The notes below the pieces were generated by a model. It had not been told where the DNA came from. It did no database searches and saw only the letters and a program-made list of their open reading frames with translations. Source: an uncultured Muribaculaceae bacterium (lineage in GTDB: Bacteria; Bacteroidota; Bacteroidia; Bacteroidales; Muribaculaceae). From it: a stretch of DNA of 64,000 nucleotides. Below are positions 1-9,352 of this stretch, piece after piece. The position numbers and the translations under genes are program-made. The stretch covers positions 34,160 through 98,159 of the forward strand of contig CAJTOZ010000008.1 of NCBI GenBank assembly GCA_910578095.1, read 5' to 3'. Each line of letters opens with the position of its first letter. The stretch's first letter is position 1.

Positions 1-892
1 GACGCAGCTGGCCGGCGATCATATTGGTGAGGGCCTGCTTGTATTCCTCTTCATTGTGCACTTTGTCGGGACCGAACACGTTGGTGTAGTACTCTTCACC
101 GAGTTCGGCAGGACGTGCCACGATGATTTCGGAGATCGACATCTCGAAATCGCCCTTCACGTCGGCAGCAGCTTCTTTGCTGATGTGGAGCATGGAAGCC
201 ACTTCTGCGAGGTTGTCCTCGCCTGCGGTGGCGGCAGGATTGAAGCGCACCTTGTCGCCCACCTTTTTGCCCATGAAAAGGTCGGCCTGAGATTTGTCGG
301 AGAATGTGAAGGGAGCCACGATGCCGTCAAGCACCTGGATAGCATCCTCGGTTGTGATCACATTACCATCGGCATCGAGCTGCATGATGGTACCTTTCAC
401 GAGAGCCTTGGCGTCCACTTCGTCGCCGGGCACCTGCGCGCCGAACTGCTCGCGCAGACCCTTGTCCTGCTCTTCCACCATCTTGTCGTCGACGGCGATG
501 GTATAGAACGGAAGCGTCACGCTCTTGTCGAGTTTGATATCGATTTCGGGAGCGAGAGCGATTTCATATTCGAAAGTGTAGTCCTTGTCGGTGAGGTTGA
601 TTTCGGTGACGTTCAGGGCAAGAGGATTGCCGAGAGCGTGGATACCTTCTTTCTCAATGAAGTCGTACACTGCATGGGCGGCTTCACGGTTGATGATATC
701 GCTTTTAACCTCGCGGCCGAAACGGCGACGCAGCTGGTCGATGCTCACATGACCCTTGCGGAAACCGGGTATTACATGGGTTTGGCCGATGCGCTTGAGC
801 TCGGCATTCACTTTGTCTTTATAGTCCGCCTCGTCGAGCTTAACCACGATTTTTGCGGAAGTTTCGCTCAGGGGCTCCTTTGCTACATTCAT
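1..892 (-). CDS. tig: Trigger factor (C-terminal part cut off by window edge)
   Basis: Ribosome-bound chaperone and peptidyl-prolyl isomerase that shields nascent chains at the exit tunnel. The reading frame starts at the ATG at 892 and stays open to base 1, giving 297 visible codons of a protein that usually has about 430-450. The ribosome-binding loop GFRKGH is clear near residue 47, preceded by a beta-rich N-terminal domain, and an FKBP-like stretch (FMGKKVGDKVRFNP) follows near residue 190. A second ATG at 888 is out of frame, so 892 is the start. The gene is transcribed leftwards and diverges from the methyltransferase gene. A TAACTTTG -7 element lies about 45 bases upstream. Confidence 0.93.
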   Translation of the reverse strand, partial: MNVAKEPLSETSAKIVVKLDEADYKDKVNAELKRIGQTHVIPGFRKGHVSIDQLRRRFGREVKSDIINREAAHAVYDFIEKEGIHALGNPLALNVTEINLTDKDYTFEYEIALAPEIDIKLDKSVTLPFYTIAVDDKMVEEQDKGLREQFGAQVPGDEVDAKALVKGTIMQLDADGNVITTEDAIQVLDGIVAPFTFSDKSQADLFMGKKVGDKVRFNPAATAGEDNLAEVASMLHISKEAAADVKGDFEMSISEIIVARPAELGEEYYTNVFGPDKVHNEEEYKQALTNMIAGQLR

Positions 893-938
893 AATATAAA
901 TATGTGTTGATGATTTTCTTTGATGAAATTTCGGAATG

Positions 939-946
939 CAAAGTTA
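939..946 (-). promoter_or_regulatory. Bacteroidetes -7 promoter element for tig
   Basis: TAACTTTG on the minus strand fits the Bacteroidetes TAnnTTTG -7 consensus and lies 46 bases before the tig start. No convincing TTTG element sits at the usual 17-23 base spacing, so only the -7 half is supported. Confidence 0.5.
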
Positions 947-1020
947 ATATATTTTCTTGATACGGCGCACGCATACAACGTTTTTTTCGTAACTTCGCGG
1001 GCAGAAACGCTCCACAAGAC

Positions 1021-1731
1021 ATGCAACGACCACTTTTCCGCTTCAAACAGTTCGCGATGACGGATGCCCGCTGCGGCATGCGCATTGGCACGGATGCGGT
1101 GTTGCTGGGCGCATGGACTGCGGCAGGAAAGGATGTGCGCCACATAGCCGATATAGGCGCCGGATGCGGTATCATCGCCCTGATGCTCGCACAGCGTGCG
1201 GCTGACGCCCGCATAACAGCGGTAGAATGCGACCCCGGGGCATGCTCCGACGCACGCACCAACATAGCCTCCTCGCCATGGAGCCACCGCATATCAGTGG
1301 CCGAATGCCGTTTTGAAGAATACAAACCGGCCGAACGTCTTGACCTGATCGTGAGCAACCCTCCATTCTTCACCGAACAGCTGCACTCGCCGGACAAGAC
1401 ACGAGCTATTGCCCGCCACGCCGGCGAACTGAGTTTTGCCGCGTTAGCATCCCGAGCGGAAGAATTGCTGACGCCTGATGGCAGAATCGCTGTGGTGCTT
1501 CCGGCAGGCGACGACGACGACACCATTCTTACGGCGGCTCTGAACAGGCTCCACCCTGCGCGCCACTGCCATGTGGCCGACAGGACGGGCCGACCTCCGA
1601 AACGCAGCCTGTGGGAATTTTCCCTTGAGGAATATGCGTGCACACATTCGACCCTGGTAATCCGCGATGACTCAGGCAATTTTTCGCCTGACTACATAAA
1701 GCTGGGCCAACCATACCATATCAATCTCTGA
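1021..1731 (+). CDS. trmN6: tRNA1(Val) (adenine-N6)-methyltransferase family protein
   Basis: 236-residue Rossmann-fold SAM-dependent methyltransferase. Motif I DIGAGCGIIAL lies near residue 45, and the amino-methyltransferase catalytic motif NPPFF near residue 112 marks N6-adenine chemistry. The N-terminal FRFKQF/MRIGTDAVLLGAW pattern is typical of the YfiC/TrmN6 family, which modifies A37 of tRNA1(Val). Size matches the family (about 240). One base separates it from the membrane protease gene that follows, so the two are probably co-transcribed. The tRNA substrate is inferred from the family, not visible in the sequence. Confidence 0.85.
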   Translation: MQRPLFRFKQFAMTDARCGMRIGTDAVLLGAWTAAGKDVRHIADIGAGCGIIALMLAQRAADARITAVECDPGACSDARTNIASSPWSHRISVAECRFEEYKPAERLDLIVSNPPFFTEQLHSPDKTRAIARHAGELSFAALASRAEELLTPDGRIAVVLPAGDDDDTILTAALNRLHPARHCHVADRTGRPPKRSLWEFSLEEYACTHSTLVIRDDSGNFSPDYIKLGQPYHINL

Positions 1732-1732
1732 C

Positions 1733-2614
1733 ATGACCAATCCCCTACCCGACATCCGCCACGATGCCCTCATGCTCACCCGACGCAGCCGCCTGATTCT
1801 TTTCGTATGCCTGGCTCTGCTCGGTTATATCATCACGGGCCTGCTCACCACTGTACTGATATATAAATTCGGAGCTGAATCGGCACGCATACTGCGTGTG
1901 GCCGCCATCGCACAGGATATTTTCGCTCTCATAGCTCCGGCTGTGATCACAGCCATGATGATCACGCGCCTGCCCGCCGAACTGCTGGAACTGCGCGGCG
2001 GCGTAAAGAAAAAAATGTGGATGCTGTCGCTTGCCGTAATCATAGTTGCTGCTCCCGCGATGAACTGCGTGATAGATTTCAACCAGAACCTCGATGCCAC
2101 CGGGGCCCTCAGCCCCATCGCCGACAAATTGCGCAGCATGGAGGAAAACGCCTCGCTGATGATAGAGAGGATGCAGGGCAACGGCTCCTGGACCGACCTG
2201 CTGATGAATATACTGATCATCGGCATAGCCGCCGGCGTATCGGAGGAGCTCTTCTTCCGCGGATGCCTGCAACGGCTGCTGACCACAGGAGGAGTGAACA
2301 CACACGCAGCCGTGTGGATAGCGGCTGCAGTGTTCAGTACCGTGCACATGCAGTTTTTCGGCTTTCTGCCGCGACTGCTGCTTGGCGCGTATTTCGGCTA
2401 CCTGCTGGTGTGGGGACGCTCGGTGTGGCTGCCGGCCGGTGCGCACGCACTCAACAACAGCATCTACGTGGTAGCGATGTGGCTGTACAAACGCGAAGGC
2501 ACTCCTGAACTGACAGTGGACAACATAGGCCTCGGCGACACATGGCCCGTGGCCCTGCTGAGTCTCGCAGCCACAATGTGGCTGATAGCACGCATAAGAA
2601 GATTACGCCGCTAA
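1733..2614 (+). CDS. CPBP-family intramembrane metalloprotease
   Basis: 293-residue multi-pass inner-membrane protein of the Abi/CAAX-like (CPBP, PF02517) family. The family motifs are present in the C-terminal half: EELFFRG (EExxxR), then a His near FSTVHM, and HALNNS (HxxxN), which together form the metal-binding protease site. Hydrophobic segments are visible near residues 18-40, 55-75, 95-115, 160-180 and 200-285. The substrate is unknown. Its stop codon overlaps the lptB stop tail-to-tail by four bases, so two operons end here with no room for a conventional terminator. Confidence 0.85.
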   Translation: MTNPLPDIRHDALMLTRRSRLILFVCLALLGYIITGLLTTVLIYKFGAESARILRVAAIAQDIFALIAPAVITAMMITRLPAELLELRGGVKKKMWMLSLAVIIVAAPAMNCVIDFNQNLDATGALSPIADKLRSMEENASLMIERMQGNGSWTDLLMNILIIGIAAGVSEELFFRGCLQRLLTTGGVNTHAAVWIAAAVFSTVHMQFFGFLPRLLLGAYFGYLLVWGRSVWLPAGAHALNNSIYVVAMWLYKREGTPELTVDNIGLGDTWPVALLSLAATMWLIARIRRLRR

Positions 2615-3477
2615 TCGAGCTTTTTGCGCCGGAATATAAAGTTTCGTCCGAGGTATTTCTCGCGCACAACGGGATTCTCCGCGAGTTCTTCGGATGTGCC
2701 CTGAAACAGTATGCGACCGTCAAACAGAAGATAGGCACGGTCGGTGATGCTAAGTGTCTCGGGGGCGTTGTGGTCGGTGATAAGTATGCCGATGTTCTTC
2801 TCCTTGAGCTTATAGACTATACCCTGGATGTCCTCCACGGCTATAGGGTCGACGCCGGCAAACGGCTCGTCAAGCATTATGAATTTTGGGTCGATGGCCA
2901 GGCAGCGCGCTATCTCGGTGCGGCGGCGCTCGCCGCCACTGAGCTGGTCGCCGAGATTGCGCCGCACTTTCTGCAGGCGGAACTCTGTGAGCAGATTTTC
3001 CAGAATCTCGCGTTGTTCTTCACGTGTGTGCGGAGTCATCTGCAATACGGCGCGGATATTGTCCTCCACGCTGAGCTTGCGGAACACCGACGGCTCCTGG
3101 GCAAGATAGCCTATCCCATTTTGAGCCCGCTTGTAGACAGGATATTTCGTGATATTCATGTTGTCAAGAAATATCTGTCCCTCATTGGGCTGAATGAGGC
3201 CGACGGTCATATAGAAAGTGGTGGTTTTTCCTGCTCCGTTGGGACCGAGAAGCCCCACAATCTCGCCTTGGCGCACATGAATGTTGACATGGTTGACCAC
3301 TGTACGTTTGCCGTACTTCTTCACCAGGTTCTCCGTGCGCAACACCATACCCTCCGGCTCTTCGCCACCGGCTGCCGGCTCTACAGCTTCGGATTGCGGG
3401 GCTTCATAGAAATCGGGAGCGGCGGCGTCTACGCCGACTTTGTCACGGTCGCGGTCGAGATTGAAGGATATACCCAT
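2611..3477 (-). CDS. lptB: Lipopolysaccharide export ABC transporter ATPase LptB
   Basis: ATPase that powers LPS extraction from the inner membrane together with LptFG. Walker [10 protein letters not shown], the signature [13 protein letters not shown] and Walker [14 protein letters not shown], the last typical of LptB, are all present. I place the start at 3477 ([10 protein letters not shown]), giving 288 residues; a longer frame exists upstream but would run into the uridine kinase gene. About 45 residues with a mixed acidic and proline-containing sequence precede the ATPase domain, longer than in proteobacterial LptB (about 240). Four bases separate it from udk, which should share its transcript. 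Confidence 0.92.
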   Translation of the reverse strand: MGISFNLDRDRDKVGVDAAAPDFYEAPQSEAVEPAAGGEEPEGMVLRTENLVKKYGKRTVVNHVNIHVRQGEIVGLLGPNGAGKTTTFYMTVGLIQPNEGQIFLDNMNITKYPVYKRAQNGIGYLAQEPSVFRKLSVEDNIRAVLQMTPHTREEQREILENLLTEFRLQKVRRNLGDQLSGGERRRTEIARCLAIDPKFIMLDEPFAGVDPIAVEDIQGIVYKLKEKNIGILITDHNAPETLSITDRAYLLFDGRILFQGTSEELAENPVVREKYLGRNFIFRRKKLD

Positions 3478-3481
3478 GGCG

Positions 3482-4096
3482 CTATTTCTTGCGGAGACGG
3501 CTTTCGATATAATCGGTGAGCAGACCGATGGCCACTGTGTTGCTTCCACCCTGCGGGACAATCAGGTCGGCGAAGCGCTTGCAAGGCTCTATGTGCTGCA
3601 GGTGCATGGGTTTGAGCACATCCTGATAGCGGTCTATGACCATCTGGGGAGTGCGGCCACGCTCAATGCAATCTCGCGCTATCACGCGTATAAGACGCTC
3701 ATCGGCGTCGGCGTCCACAAACACCTTCACGTCGAGCATATCGCGTAGCTCGGGGTCGGTGAGCACGAGGATGCCCTCCACTATGACTACATCGCGCGGC
3801 TCCACTGCCACAGTCTCGGGCTGGCGCGTGCATGAAAGATAGCTGTATGTGGGCATCTGTATGGTCTTGCCCTCCTTGAGCTCGCAGAGGTGCTTGACAA
3901 GGAGAGACCACTCGATAGCGTCGGGCTCGTCGAAGTTTATCTTGCTGCGGAGCTCCGGGGGCACATGGCTTGAATCCTTGTAGTAGGAATCCTGTCGTAG
4001 AACAGCTACTTCTCCCTGCGAGAGCGAGTTGATTATCTTGTTGACTACGGTGGTCTTGCCGCTGCCGGTGCCACCTGCAATACCTATAATGAGCAT
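3482..4096 (-). CDS. udk: Uridine kinase
   Basis: 204-residue cytosolic P-loop kinase that phosphorylates uridine and cytidine in pyrimidine salvage. The Walker [10 protein letters not shown] is near residue 9, and downstream blocks typical of Udk are seen: [18 protein letters not shown], and [10 protein letters not shown] followed by [18 protein letters not shown] sequence. The length matches the family. It is the first gene of a two-gene unit with lptB and is divergent from the glycosyltransferase pair. Confidence 0.95.
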   Translation of the reverse strand: MLIIGIAGGTGSGKTTVVNKIINSLSQGEVAVLRQDSYYKDSSHVPPELRSKINFDEPDAIEWSLLVKHLCELKEGKTIQMPTYSYLSCTRQPETVAVEPRDVVIVEGILVLTDPELRDMLDVKVFVDADADERLIRVIARDCIERGRTPQMVIDRYQDVLKPMHLQHIEPCKRFADLIVPQGGSNTVAIGLLTDYIESRLRKK

Positions 4097-4171
4097 AGAC
4101 GACGCTTGAGGGTGTTGAAAATTTTTATTTCCGCGAAATTACTAATTTTTTTTTTCATACATGGCATAAAG

Positions 4172-4203
4172 ATTGAAAAAGCACGAAAAGTTGTGTAACT
4201 TTG
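4172..4203 (+). promoter_or_regulatory. Bacteroidetes-type promoter for the glycosyltransferase operon
   Basis: ATTG at 4172-4175, a 20-base spacer, and TAACTTTG at 4196-4203 match the TTTG / TAnnTTTG consensus. The first ATG (4214) lies only 10 bases after the -7 element, so the mRNA leader would be very short. The promoter would serve the overlapping run of genes from 4214 to 9352. Confidence 0.7.
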
Positions 4204-4213
4204 CGTATAAATT

Positions 4214-5116
4214 ATGAAACAACGTTCTGGCATAACGATAGTGATACCGGTGTTCAACCGCGAGCAAGTCGTGGGTAAGACACTGGCATCGGTGGAGGCA
4301 CAGACACTGCGGCCGCTGAGCGTGGTGCTGGTGGACAATGCCTCTACCGACGGCTCGCGGCGCGTGCTGGAGGAATGGGCCATGCGTCCGCACGGCATCG
4401 ACGTAAAAGTGGTGGACGAGAGCACACCTGGGGCTGCCGCCGCCCGCAACCGCGGTCTGGCAGAAGTGGATACGGAGTGGACAATGTTTTTTGACTCCGA
4501 CGACACCATGGAGCCTGCCCACTGCGAGTGCGCGTTGCGCATGGCCGGCGATGCAGATATCGTGGGATGGGATGTGCGCTACCACGATGCTTCCGGACAT
4601 ACGTGCATAAAACCTTTCCACTCCACCGACATGCAGTACCATTCGCTATTTCACGGCTCCATGGCCACACTGCGCTATATGGCACGCACCAGCCTGTTCC
4701 GCGAGGCCGGAGGGTGGAATGAAAACATATTTTATTGGGATGACATAGAGCTAGGTGCGCGCCTGCTTAAATTATCGTCCCGAGCGTGCCACACCGGTGG
4801 CCCGAGGGTGGATGTTTTTTTAAGCGGAACGTCAATCACCGGCACCCGGTTTTCCTCGCGCGTGGAGTCTGCGATGACAGCTCTCGAGGCAATCGGCCGC
4901 ACTCTCGGCCCGGACGGACGGAAACTCACAGCGGTCAAGGCTGCAGTTCTTGCAGCTGACTGCTCGCGCGAGGGTTCACCGGCCGGCAGAGCCCTGCTGG
5001 ACCAGCTTCTGGACGGCGCATCATCGCGCCGGGAACGCATGCTTCTGAAAGCCGTATATTACTATCGACGCCTGGGCGGTCGCGGCATTGCCAGGTTAAT
5101 ACGTCCGATAATATGA
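4214..5116 (+). CDS. Family 2 glycosyltransferase (first of a pair)
   Basis: 300-residue GT-A fold enzyme. The N-terminus ITIVIPVFNREQVVGKTL, then VDNASTDGSRR and the DxD-type metal site FFDSDDTME near residue 97, are diagnostic of GT2. No membrane segment is obvious, so it is probably a cytosolic or peripheral enzyme working on cell-surface glycan or lipid-linked sugars. The donor and acceptor cannot be read from the sequence. Its stop overlaps the next glycosyltransferase by four bases (ATGA), so the two are translationally coupled. Confidence 0.85.
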   Translation: MKQRSGITIVIPVFNREQVVGKTLASVEAQTLRPLSVVLVDNASTDGSRRVLEEWAMRPHGIDVKVVDESTPGAAAARNRGLAEVDTEWTMFFDSDDTMEPAHCECALRMAGDADIVGWDVRYHDASGHTCIKPFHSTDMQYHSLFHGSMATLRYMARTSLFREAGGWNENIFYWDDIELGARLLKLSSRACHTGGPRVDVFLSGTSITGTRFSSRVESAMTALEAIGRTLGPDGRKLTAVKAAVLAADCSREGSPAGRALLDQLLDGASSRRERMLLKAVYYYRRLGGRGIARLIRPII

Positions 5117-6090
5117 TCCCGAAGATATCCGTCATAGTGCTCACATACAACAGCTCCGATACATTGCGCGAGGCGCTCGACTCGGTGCTGCGGCAGAAAT
5201 GCGGCTACGATTTTGAGATCGTGGCCGGAGATGACGGCTCCACAGACGGCACGCAGAGCATACTTCAGGAGTATGCCACAAGACACCCGGAGCACATACG
5301 CCTGCTACTGTCTGAACACAACCGCGGCGTGCAAGCCAACTATTTCGATTGTCTGGAAGCATGTCGTGGCGAGTTTATAGCCGACTGTGCCGCCGATGAC
5401 TATTGGCCCGGGACCGAACGCCTGCAGAAACTTGCGGAGATGCTGGACCACCATCCCGAAGCCTCAATGGTGTTTTCCGACTGGACATATATGCACCCCG
5501 ACGGCAGAACTGAATATGCTCGTCCGGTAGCCCCGCACGACTGCGGACGTGGAGCCCTGACCCCGCATCTGCTCTCCCACACCGGTTCTCCGGCTGTGCA
5601 TCTGAGTAGTGCCATCTATCGCAAAAACTCGCTGATGAACGACTATGGGCTACATCGCGACGATATCTACCGATGCCCGGACTTCGGATGCGAGGACCTG
5701 CAGGTGCTTGTGGCTTTGAGCGAGGCTGCACCCGCAGTGTATCTGCCGGAAAGTACGCTGATATACCGCGTGGGAGGCAATTCCATTACATCGGCACGCC
5801 ATGCCGCGCGGGCCGCGCGCTTCGCATTCGGCACGCTGCGCCTTCGCCTGCTTCTGGCCATGCGCCATGCTCTCGACAGCGATCCGTCATTCCACCGTTG
5901 CGCCGCCGTCATATACCACTTTGCACTGGCCAATGCTATGGCCGGAAACGACAGAACGCTCATAAAAGAGATAGCCGGATTATGGCCACAATTGCGCGTG
6001 CGGCCCATAAAAACACGTATTGTTAATGCGCTCGCACATGCCCCTGCATTAGCTACAGCCATCTACCGGATAAAAACACGTGAATCATGA
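5113..6090 (+). CDS. Family 2 glycosyltransferase (second of a pair)
   Basis: 325-residue GT2 enzyme: ISVIVLTYNSSDTLREAL at the N-terminus, GDDGSTDGTQ near residue 38, and the DxD-like CAADDYWPG near residue 95. The middle (VFSDWTYMHPDG, then GCEDLQVL) resembles the Bacteroides glycosyltransferases of surface polysaccharide loci. The C-terminal third is helical and Arg-rich. It overlaps both neighbours by four bases (5113-5116 and 6087-6090). There is no polysaccharide polymerase or flippase nearby, so this pair may modify a glycan made elsewhere. Confidence 0.84.
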   Translation: MIPKISVIVLTYNSSDTLREALDSVLRQKCGYDFEIVAGDDGSTDGTQSILQEYATRHPEHIRLLLSEHNRGVQANYFDCLEACRGEFIADCAADDYWPGTERLQKLAEMLDHHPEASMVFSDWTYMHPDGRTEYARPVAPHDCGRGALTPHLLSHTGSPAVHLSSAIYRKNSLMNDYGLHRDDIYRCPDFGCEDLQVLVALSEAAPAVYLPESTLIYRVGGNSITSARHAARAARFAFGTLRLRLLLAMRHALDSDPSFHRCAAVIYHFALANAMAGNDRTLIKEIAGLWPQLRVRPIKTRIVNALAHAPALATAIYRIKTRES

Positions 6091-6443
6091 ACATAGAAGC
6101 CATACGCGATTACTGCCTCAGCCTACCGGAAACGAGCGAGGACTGTGCATTCGGCGAGGAGCATCTGCTGTTCCGGGTGTGCGGCAAGATATTTGCATGT
6201 ATCAGTTTTCAGCGGGCTGAATATCTGACGCTGAAATGTGATCCCGAATATGCCCTGGAACTCCGCGAACACTATCCGGAGATAGAAGGCGCCTGGCACT
6301 GGAACAAAAAATATTGGAACCAGGTGCTGACATCAGGCCGGATCACCGACGATTTCCTGCAAAAACTCATACGCCACAGCTACAATGAGGTAGTGAAAAA
6401 ACTTCCCAAACGCCTGCAGGCACAAATCACACAACTACAATGA
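6087..6443 (+). CDS. MmcQ/YjbR family protein
   Basis: 118 residues, the usual size for the YjbR/MmcQ (CyaY-like fold) family. The start IRDYCLSLPETSEDCAFG, the central LLFRVCGKIFACI and the HWNKKYWN block are characteristic. Members are described as DNA-binding on structural grounds, but their cellular role is not established. It is embedded by ATGA overlaps between a glycosyltransferase and an ABC importer, with no obvious functional link to either. Confidence 0.85.
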   Translation: MNIEAIRDYCLSLPETSEDCAFGEEHLLFRVCGKIFACISFQRAEYLTLKCDPEYALELREHYPEIEGAWHWNKKYWNQVLTSGRITDDFLQKLIRHSYNEVVKKLPKRLQAQITQLQ

Positions 6444-7570
6444 CCACACGAACCGCATCTGCAATACTGACGGCTATGGCCGCCTGTCTGCTCCTGGCCG
6501 CATGCGGCGGTAAGGGCTCCGCTACCGGGCATTCACCCGGTGGAGATACTCTCACCCATACATCGGAATTTCTGACTATGATCGACCGCGGCGACTACAC
6601 TGAGGTAGTAATAGCCGATCCTTTCCATGCCACCGGTGTGCCACTGGCGCATCTGGCCCTGGTGGACAGCGAAGACTGTGATGTGCCCAACGGCTGCACT
6701 GCTCTGCGTGTGCCATTGGAACGTAGCGTGGTGTTCTCATCTGTGCACACATCGCCGGTGTTTGAACTCGGCGCCGGCGAGGCCGTCACCGGAGTGGCCG
6801 ACGCCGGCTATTTCGCTGATGGAGATACCGTGGCGTCACTGTTGGCCACAGGCCATGTGGCCGATGTTGGCTCATCCGTATCGCCCTCGGCGGAACGTAT
6901 CCTGGCTCTGGAAGCACAGGCTGTGCTTCTATCTCCGATGCAGAACAGCGACAACAGCGTGCTTCGGCGTTCGGGTATCACGGTGGTGCCCATGGCCGAC
7001 TACATGGAGCGCACGCCTCTGGGCCGCGCCGAATGGATAAAACTGCTTGGAGCACTCTACGGGTGCGAGGAAAAGGCCGACAGCATCTACAAAAACGTGT
7101 GCCTCAGCTACAACCGACTGTGCAGCGCCACCGAAGGCAAAGCACGGCCAAGAGTGCTCACCGAAAATCTAATATCCGGCGTGTGGTATGTGCCAGGCGG
7201 ACGCAGCTACATGGCACGCATGCTGGCCGATGCGGGTGCCGACTATCCCTGGAGCCACATCGAACGCGACGGATCGCTGCCGCTCGACGCATCCGGAGTT
7301 CTCGACAAAGGCGCCGATGCCGATATATGGCTTATGCGCACTTTCGGAGCTGCACCGTCGGCCAGGGAACTTAAAAAGACGAATCCCGCGGCAGAACACA
7401 TCAAGGCTTTCAAAAACGGCAATGTGTACGTATGCGACACTTCGCAGAAAAACATTTTCAACGATATAGCCTTCCACCCGGAACGTGTGTTGCGCGATTT
7501 TGTCATAATATTCCATCCCGACGCACTTCCGGGAGAGCAGCCGCACTACTACGAAAAAATGACACGCTGA
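6440..7570 (+). CDS. ABC importer substrate-binding lipoprotein (FecB/BtuF type)
   Basis: 376 residues with a lipoprotein signal: a hydrophobic stretch followed by LLLAAC, so Cys-22 should be lipidated and the protein anchored facing the periplasm. The rest fits the TroA-type helical-backbone fold (PF01497): GVADAGYF, ALEAQAVLLSP and a C-terminal DIAFHPERVLRDF. The FecCD permease and ATPase genes follow directly, making a complete importer. Siderophore iron or a corrinoid is the likely cargo; the sequence does not decide, and no cobalamin riboswitch is possible in the overlapping upstream junction. Confidence 0.86.
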   Translation: MTTRTASAILTAMAACLLLAACGGKGSATGHSPGGDTLTHTSEFLTMIDRGDYTEVVIADPFHATGVPLAHLALVDSEDCDVPNGCTALRVPLERSVVFSSVHTSPVFELGAGEAVTGVADAGYFADGDTVASLLATGHVADVGSSVSPSAERILALEAQAVLLSPMQNSDNSVLRRSGITVVPMADYMERTPLGRAEWIKLLGALYGCEEKADSIYKNVCLSYNRLCSATEGKARPRVLTENLISGVWYVPGGRSYMARMLADAGADYPWSHIERDGSLPLDASGVLDKGADADIWLMRTFGAAPSARELKKTNPAAEHIKAFKNGNVYVCDTSQKNIFNDIAFHPERVLRDFVIIFHPDALPGEQPHYYEKMTR

Positions 7571-7571
7571 T

Positions 7572-8579
7572 ATGCGCAGACACATCACCATAGCCATAGC
7601 TGCAGCGCTGACAGTGTTCCTGTTCCCGGCGTGCCTGCTTGCAGGCGCAGTGGAAGTACCCGCCGCAGAAGTGTGGAACGCCCTGCGCGGCATAACCACC
7701 ACACGTGAGGTATGGGGAGTGATAGTGCGTGATATACGCGTACCTATGGCCGTGTGTGCGGCTCTGAGCGGAATGTCGCTGGCGGTGTCGGGACTGCTCA
7801 TGCAGACACTGTTCCGCAATCCGCTTGCGGGACCGTCAATCATGGGTATCTCCTCAGGCGCGTCTCTGGGCGTTGCGCTGGTGGTGCTCGCAGGCATCGG
7901 TGGAGGTGCTGCCATCGGCTTCGGTACATTGGTCGGAGCCATAGCAGGCTCGCTGGTCATAATGGCAGTACTTCTGGCCATGAGCACTCGTGTGCGCTCG
8001 GCCGCCATGCTGCTTATAGTGGGAGTACTGATAGGCTACCTGAGTTCATCGGCCATCTCGCTGCTCAATTTTTTCGCTCCCTCCCAGAGCGTGAAAGCCT
8101 TTGTGATGTGGGGGCTTGGCAATTTCACCGGTGTGCCGCCGGCACAACTCACACTGTTTTCCGCACTCACACTCTCTTTCACTGTGGCAGCCGCAATGTA
8201 CATCAAAGCACTCGACGCACTGCTGCTGGGCGAACGCTACGCGGCCAACATGGGCGTGAGGCTCGGACGCGTGCGGCGTGGCATAATGTTCGCCAGCGGG
8301 GCGCTGACAGCCATAGTGACAGCCTGGTGTGGGCCGATAGCGTTCATCGGTCTGGCCGTACCGCACATCGCCCGTCTGGCACTTGGCACATCGCGTCATG
8401 CATGGCTGTTTCCCGCCACCGCCCTCATCGGCGCGGCCACCGGACTGCTCACCGCCCTGCTGAGCGTGCTACCATCGGCGTGGGGCATCCTGCCGGTGAA
8501 TGCCATCACACCGGTTCTCGGCGTACCGGTGGTGCTGTATATAATTATCAACGGGCGCAAAATAGCCTATTTCAACTGA
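7572..8579 (+). CDS. FecCD-family ABC importer permease
   Basis: 335-residue inner-membrane permease with about ten hydrophobic segments. The family signatures are visible: VRDIRVPMAVCAALSGMSLA near residue 55, LMQTLFRNPLAGPSIMGISSGASLG near residue 75, and a late WCGPIAFIGLAVPHIAR near residue 255. It starts one base after the substrate-binding gene, and its TGA overlaps the ATG of the ATPase gene (TGATG at 8577-8581). It would form a homodimer in a BtuCD-like complex. Confidence 0.9.
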   Translation: MRRHITIAIAAALTVFLFPACLLAGAVEVPAAEVWNALRGITTTREVWGVIVRDIRVPMAVCAALSGMSLAVSGLLMQTLFRNPLAGPSIMGISSGASLGVALVVLAGIGGGAAIGFGTLVGAIAGSLVIMAVLLAMSTRVRSAAMLLIVGVLIGYLSSSAISLLNFFAPSQSVKAFVMWGLGNFTGVPPAQLTLFSALTLSFTVAAAMYIKALDALLLGERYAANMGVRLGRVRRGIMFASGALTAIVTAWCGPIAFIGLAVPHIARLALGTSRHAWLFPATALIGAATGLLTALLSVLPSAWGILPVNAITPVLGVPVVLYIIINGRKIAYFN

Positions 8580-9352
8580 TGACGATAGATATCGAAAACC
8601 TCGAAGCCGGCTACCACGGACGTGCCGTGCTGAAACCGTTCACCACACAATTGTGCGGTGCCGGCATCACGGCGCTCATCGGAGCCAACGGTGCAGGAAA
8701 GTCGACACTCCTGCGCACCATCTCAGGAGCACAGCCTCCGGTGGGCGGTTCTGTGAGCATCGACAGCCGTAAACTCGGCAGCATTCCGCCCAAGGAGCTT
8801 GCCCGCTGCATCAGCCTGGTATATACCGACCGCGCCTCCGCCGGCGACCTCACCGTGGAGGAAGTGGCGGCGCTCGGGCGACAGCCCTACACCGGAATGT
8901 TCGGACGCCTCGACGCCGACGACAGAGCCATCGTGGCCGAGGCCCTCGCCGCTGTGGGGATAAACGACATGCGCCGTCGCAAACTCGCCACACTCAGCGA
9001 TGGCGAACGCCAGAAAACAATGATAGCCCGCGCGCTTGCGCAGGCTACCCCCATAATGATCCTTGACGAACCCACTTCCTTCCTTGATGCAGCCAGCCGC
9101 ATAGAAGTGATGCAACTGCTGGCCCGGCTGCGCGATGAAATGGGCAAAACAATCATACTTTCCACCCACGACATCGCCCCTGCCATGGCTGTGGCCGATA
9201 ATCTATGGGTGGCAGACCGCACCACCGGAAGCATTGACAGCGGACGGCGCGACGATGTAGTGGCACGCGGCACAATGGACCGGGTGTTTGCAAATACGGC
9301 CGTGCGTTTTGACAGCACGGCCGGTGATTATAGGATGATACGCACTATTTGA
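8579..9352 (+). CDS. FecE/BtuD-type ABC importer ATPase
   Basis: 257 residues from the ATG at 8579; an in-frame extension far upstream lies inside the permease gene and is not used. Walker A GANGAGKST is near residue 38. The signature is LSDGERQKTMIARAL, with Asp where Gly is usual (LSGGE), as is common in this subfamily. Walker B IMILDEPTSFLDAAS and the H-loop STHD follow. It completes a B12/siderophore-type importer with the two preceding genes. Its end overlaps the convergent small secreted-protein gene by eight bases. Confidence 0.92.
   Translation: MTIDIENLEAGYHGRAVLKPFTTQLCGAGITALIGANGAGKSTLLRTISGAQPPVGGSVSIDSRKLGSIPPKELARCISLVYTDRASAGDLTVEEVAALGRQPYTGMFGRLDADDRAIVAEALAAVGINDMRRRKLATLSDGERQKTMIARALAQATPIMILDEPTSFLDAASRIEVMQLLARLRDEMGKTIILSTHDIAPAMAVADNLWVADRTTGSIDSGRRDDVVARGTMDRVFANTAVRFDSTAGDYRMIRTI

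Noticed and set aside
1..910. 284-codon + strand frame at the left edge
   Set aside because: It is antisense to trigger factor, whose ribosome-binding loop and FKBP-like region are obvious on the minus strand.
7754..9352. A 532-codon frame that would fuse a long N-terminus to the ABC ATPase
   Set aside because: The first 275 codons overlap the permease gene in another frame; the ATPase domain starts at 8579, where TGATG couples it to the permease.
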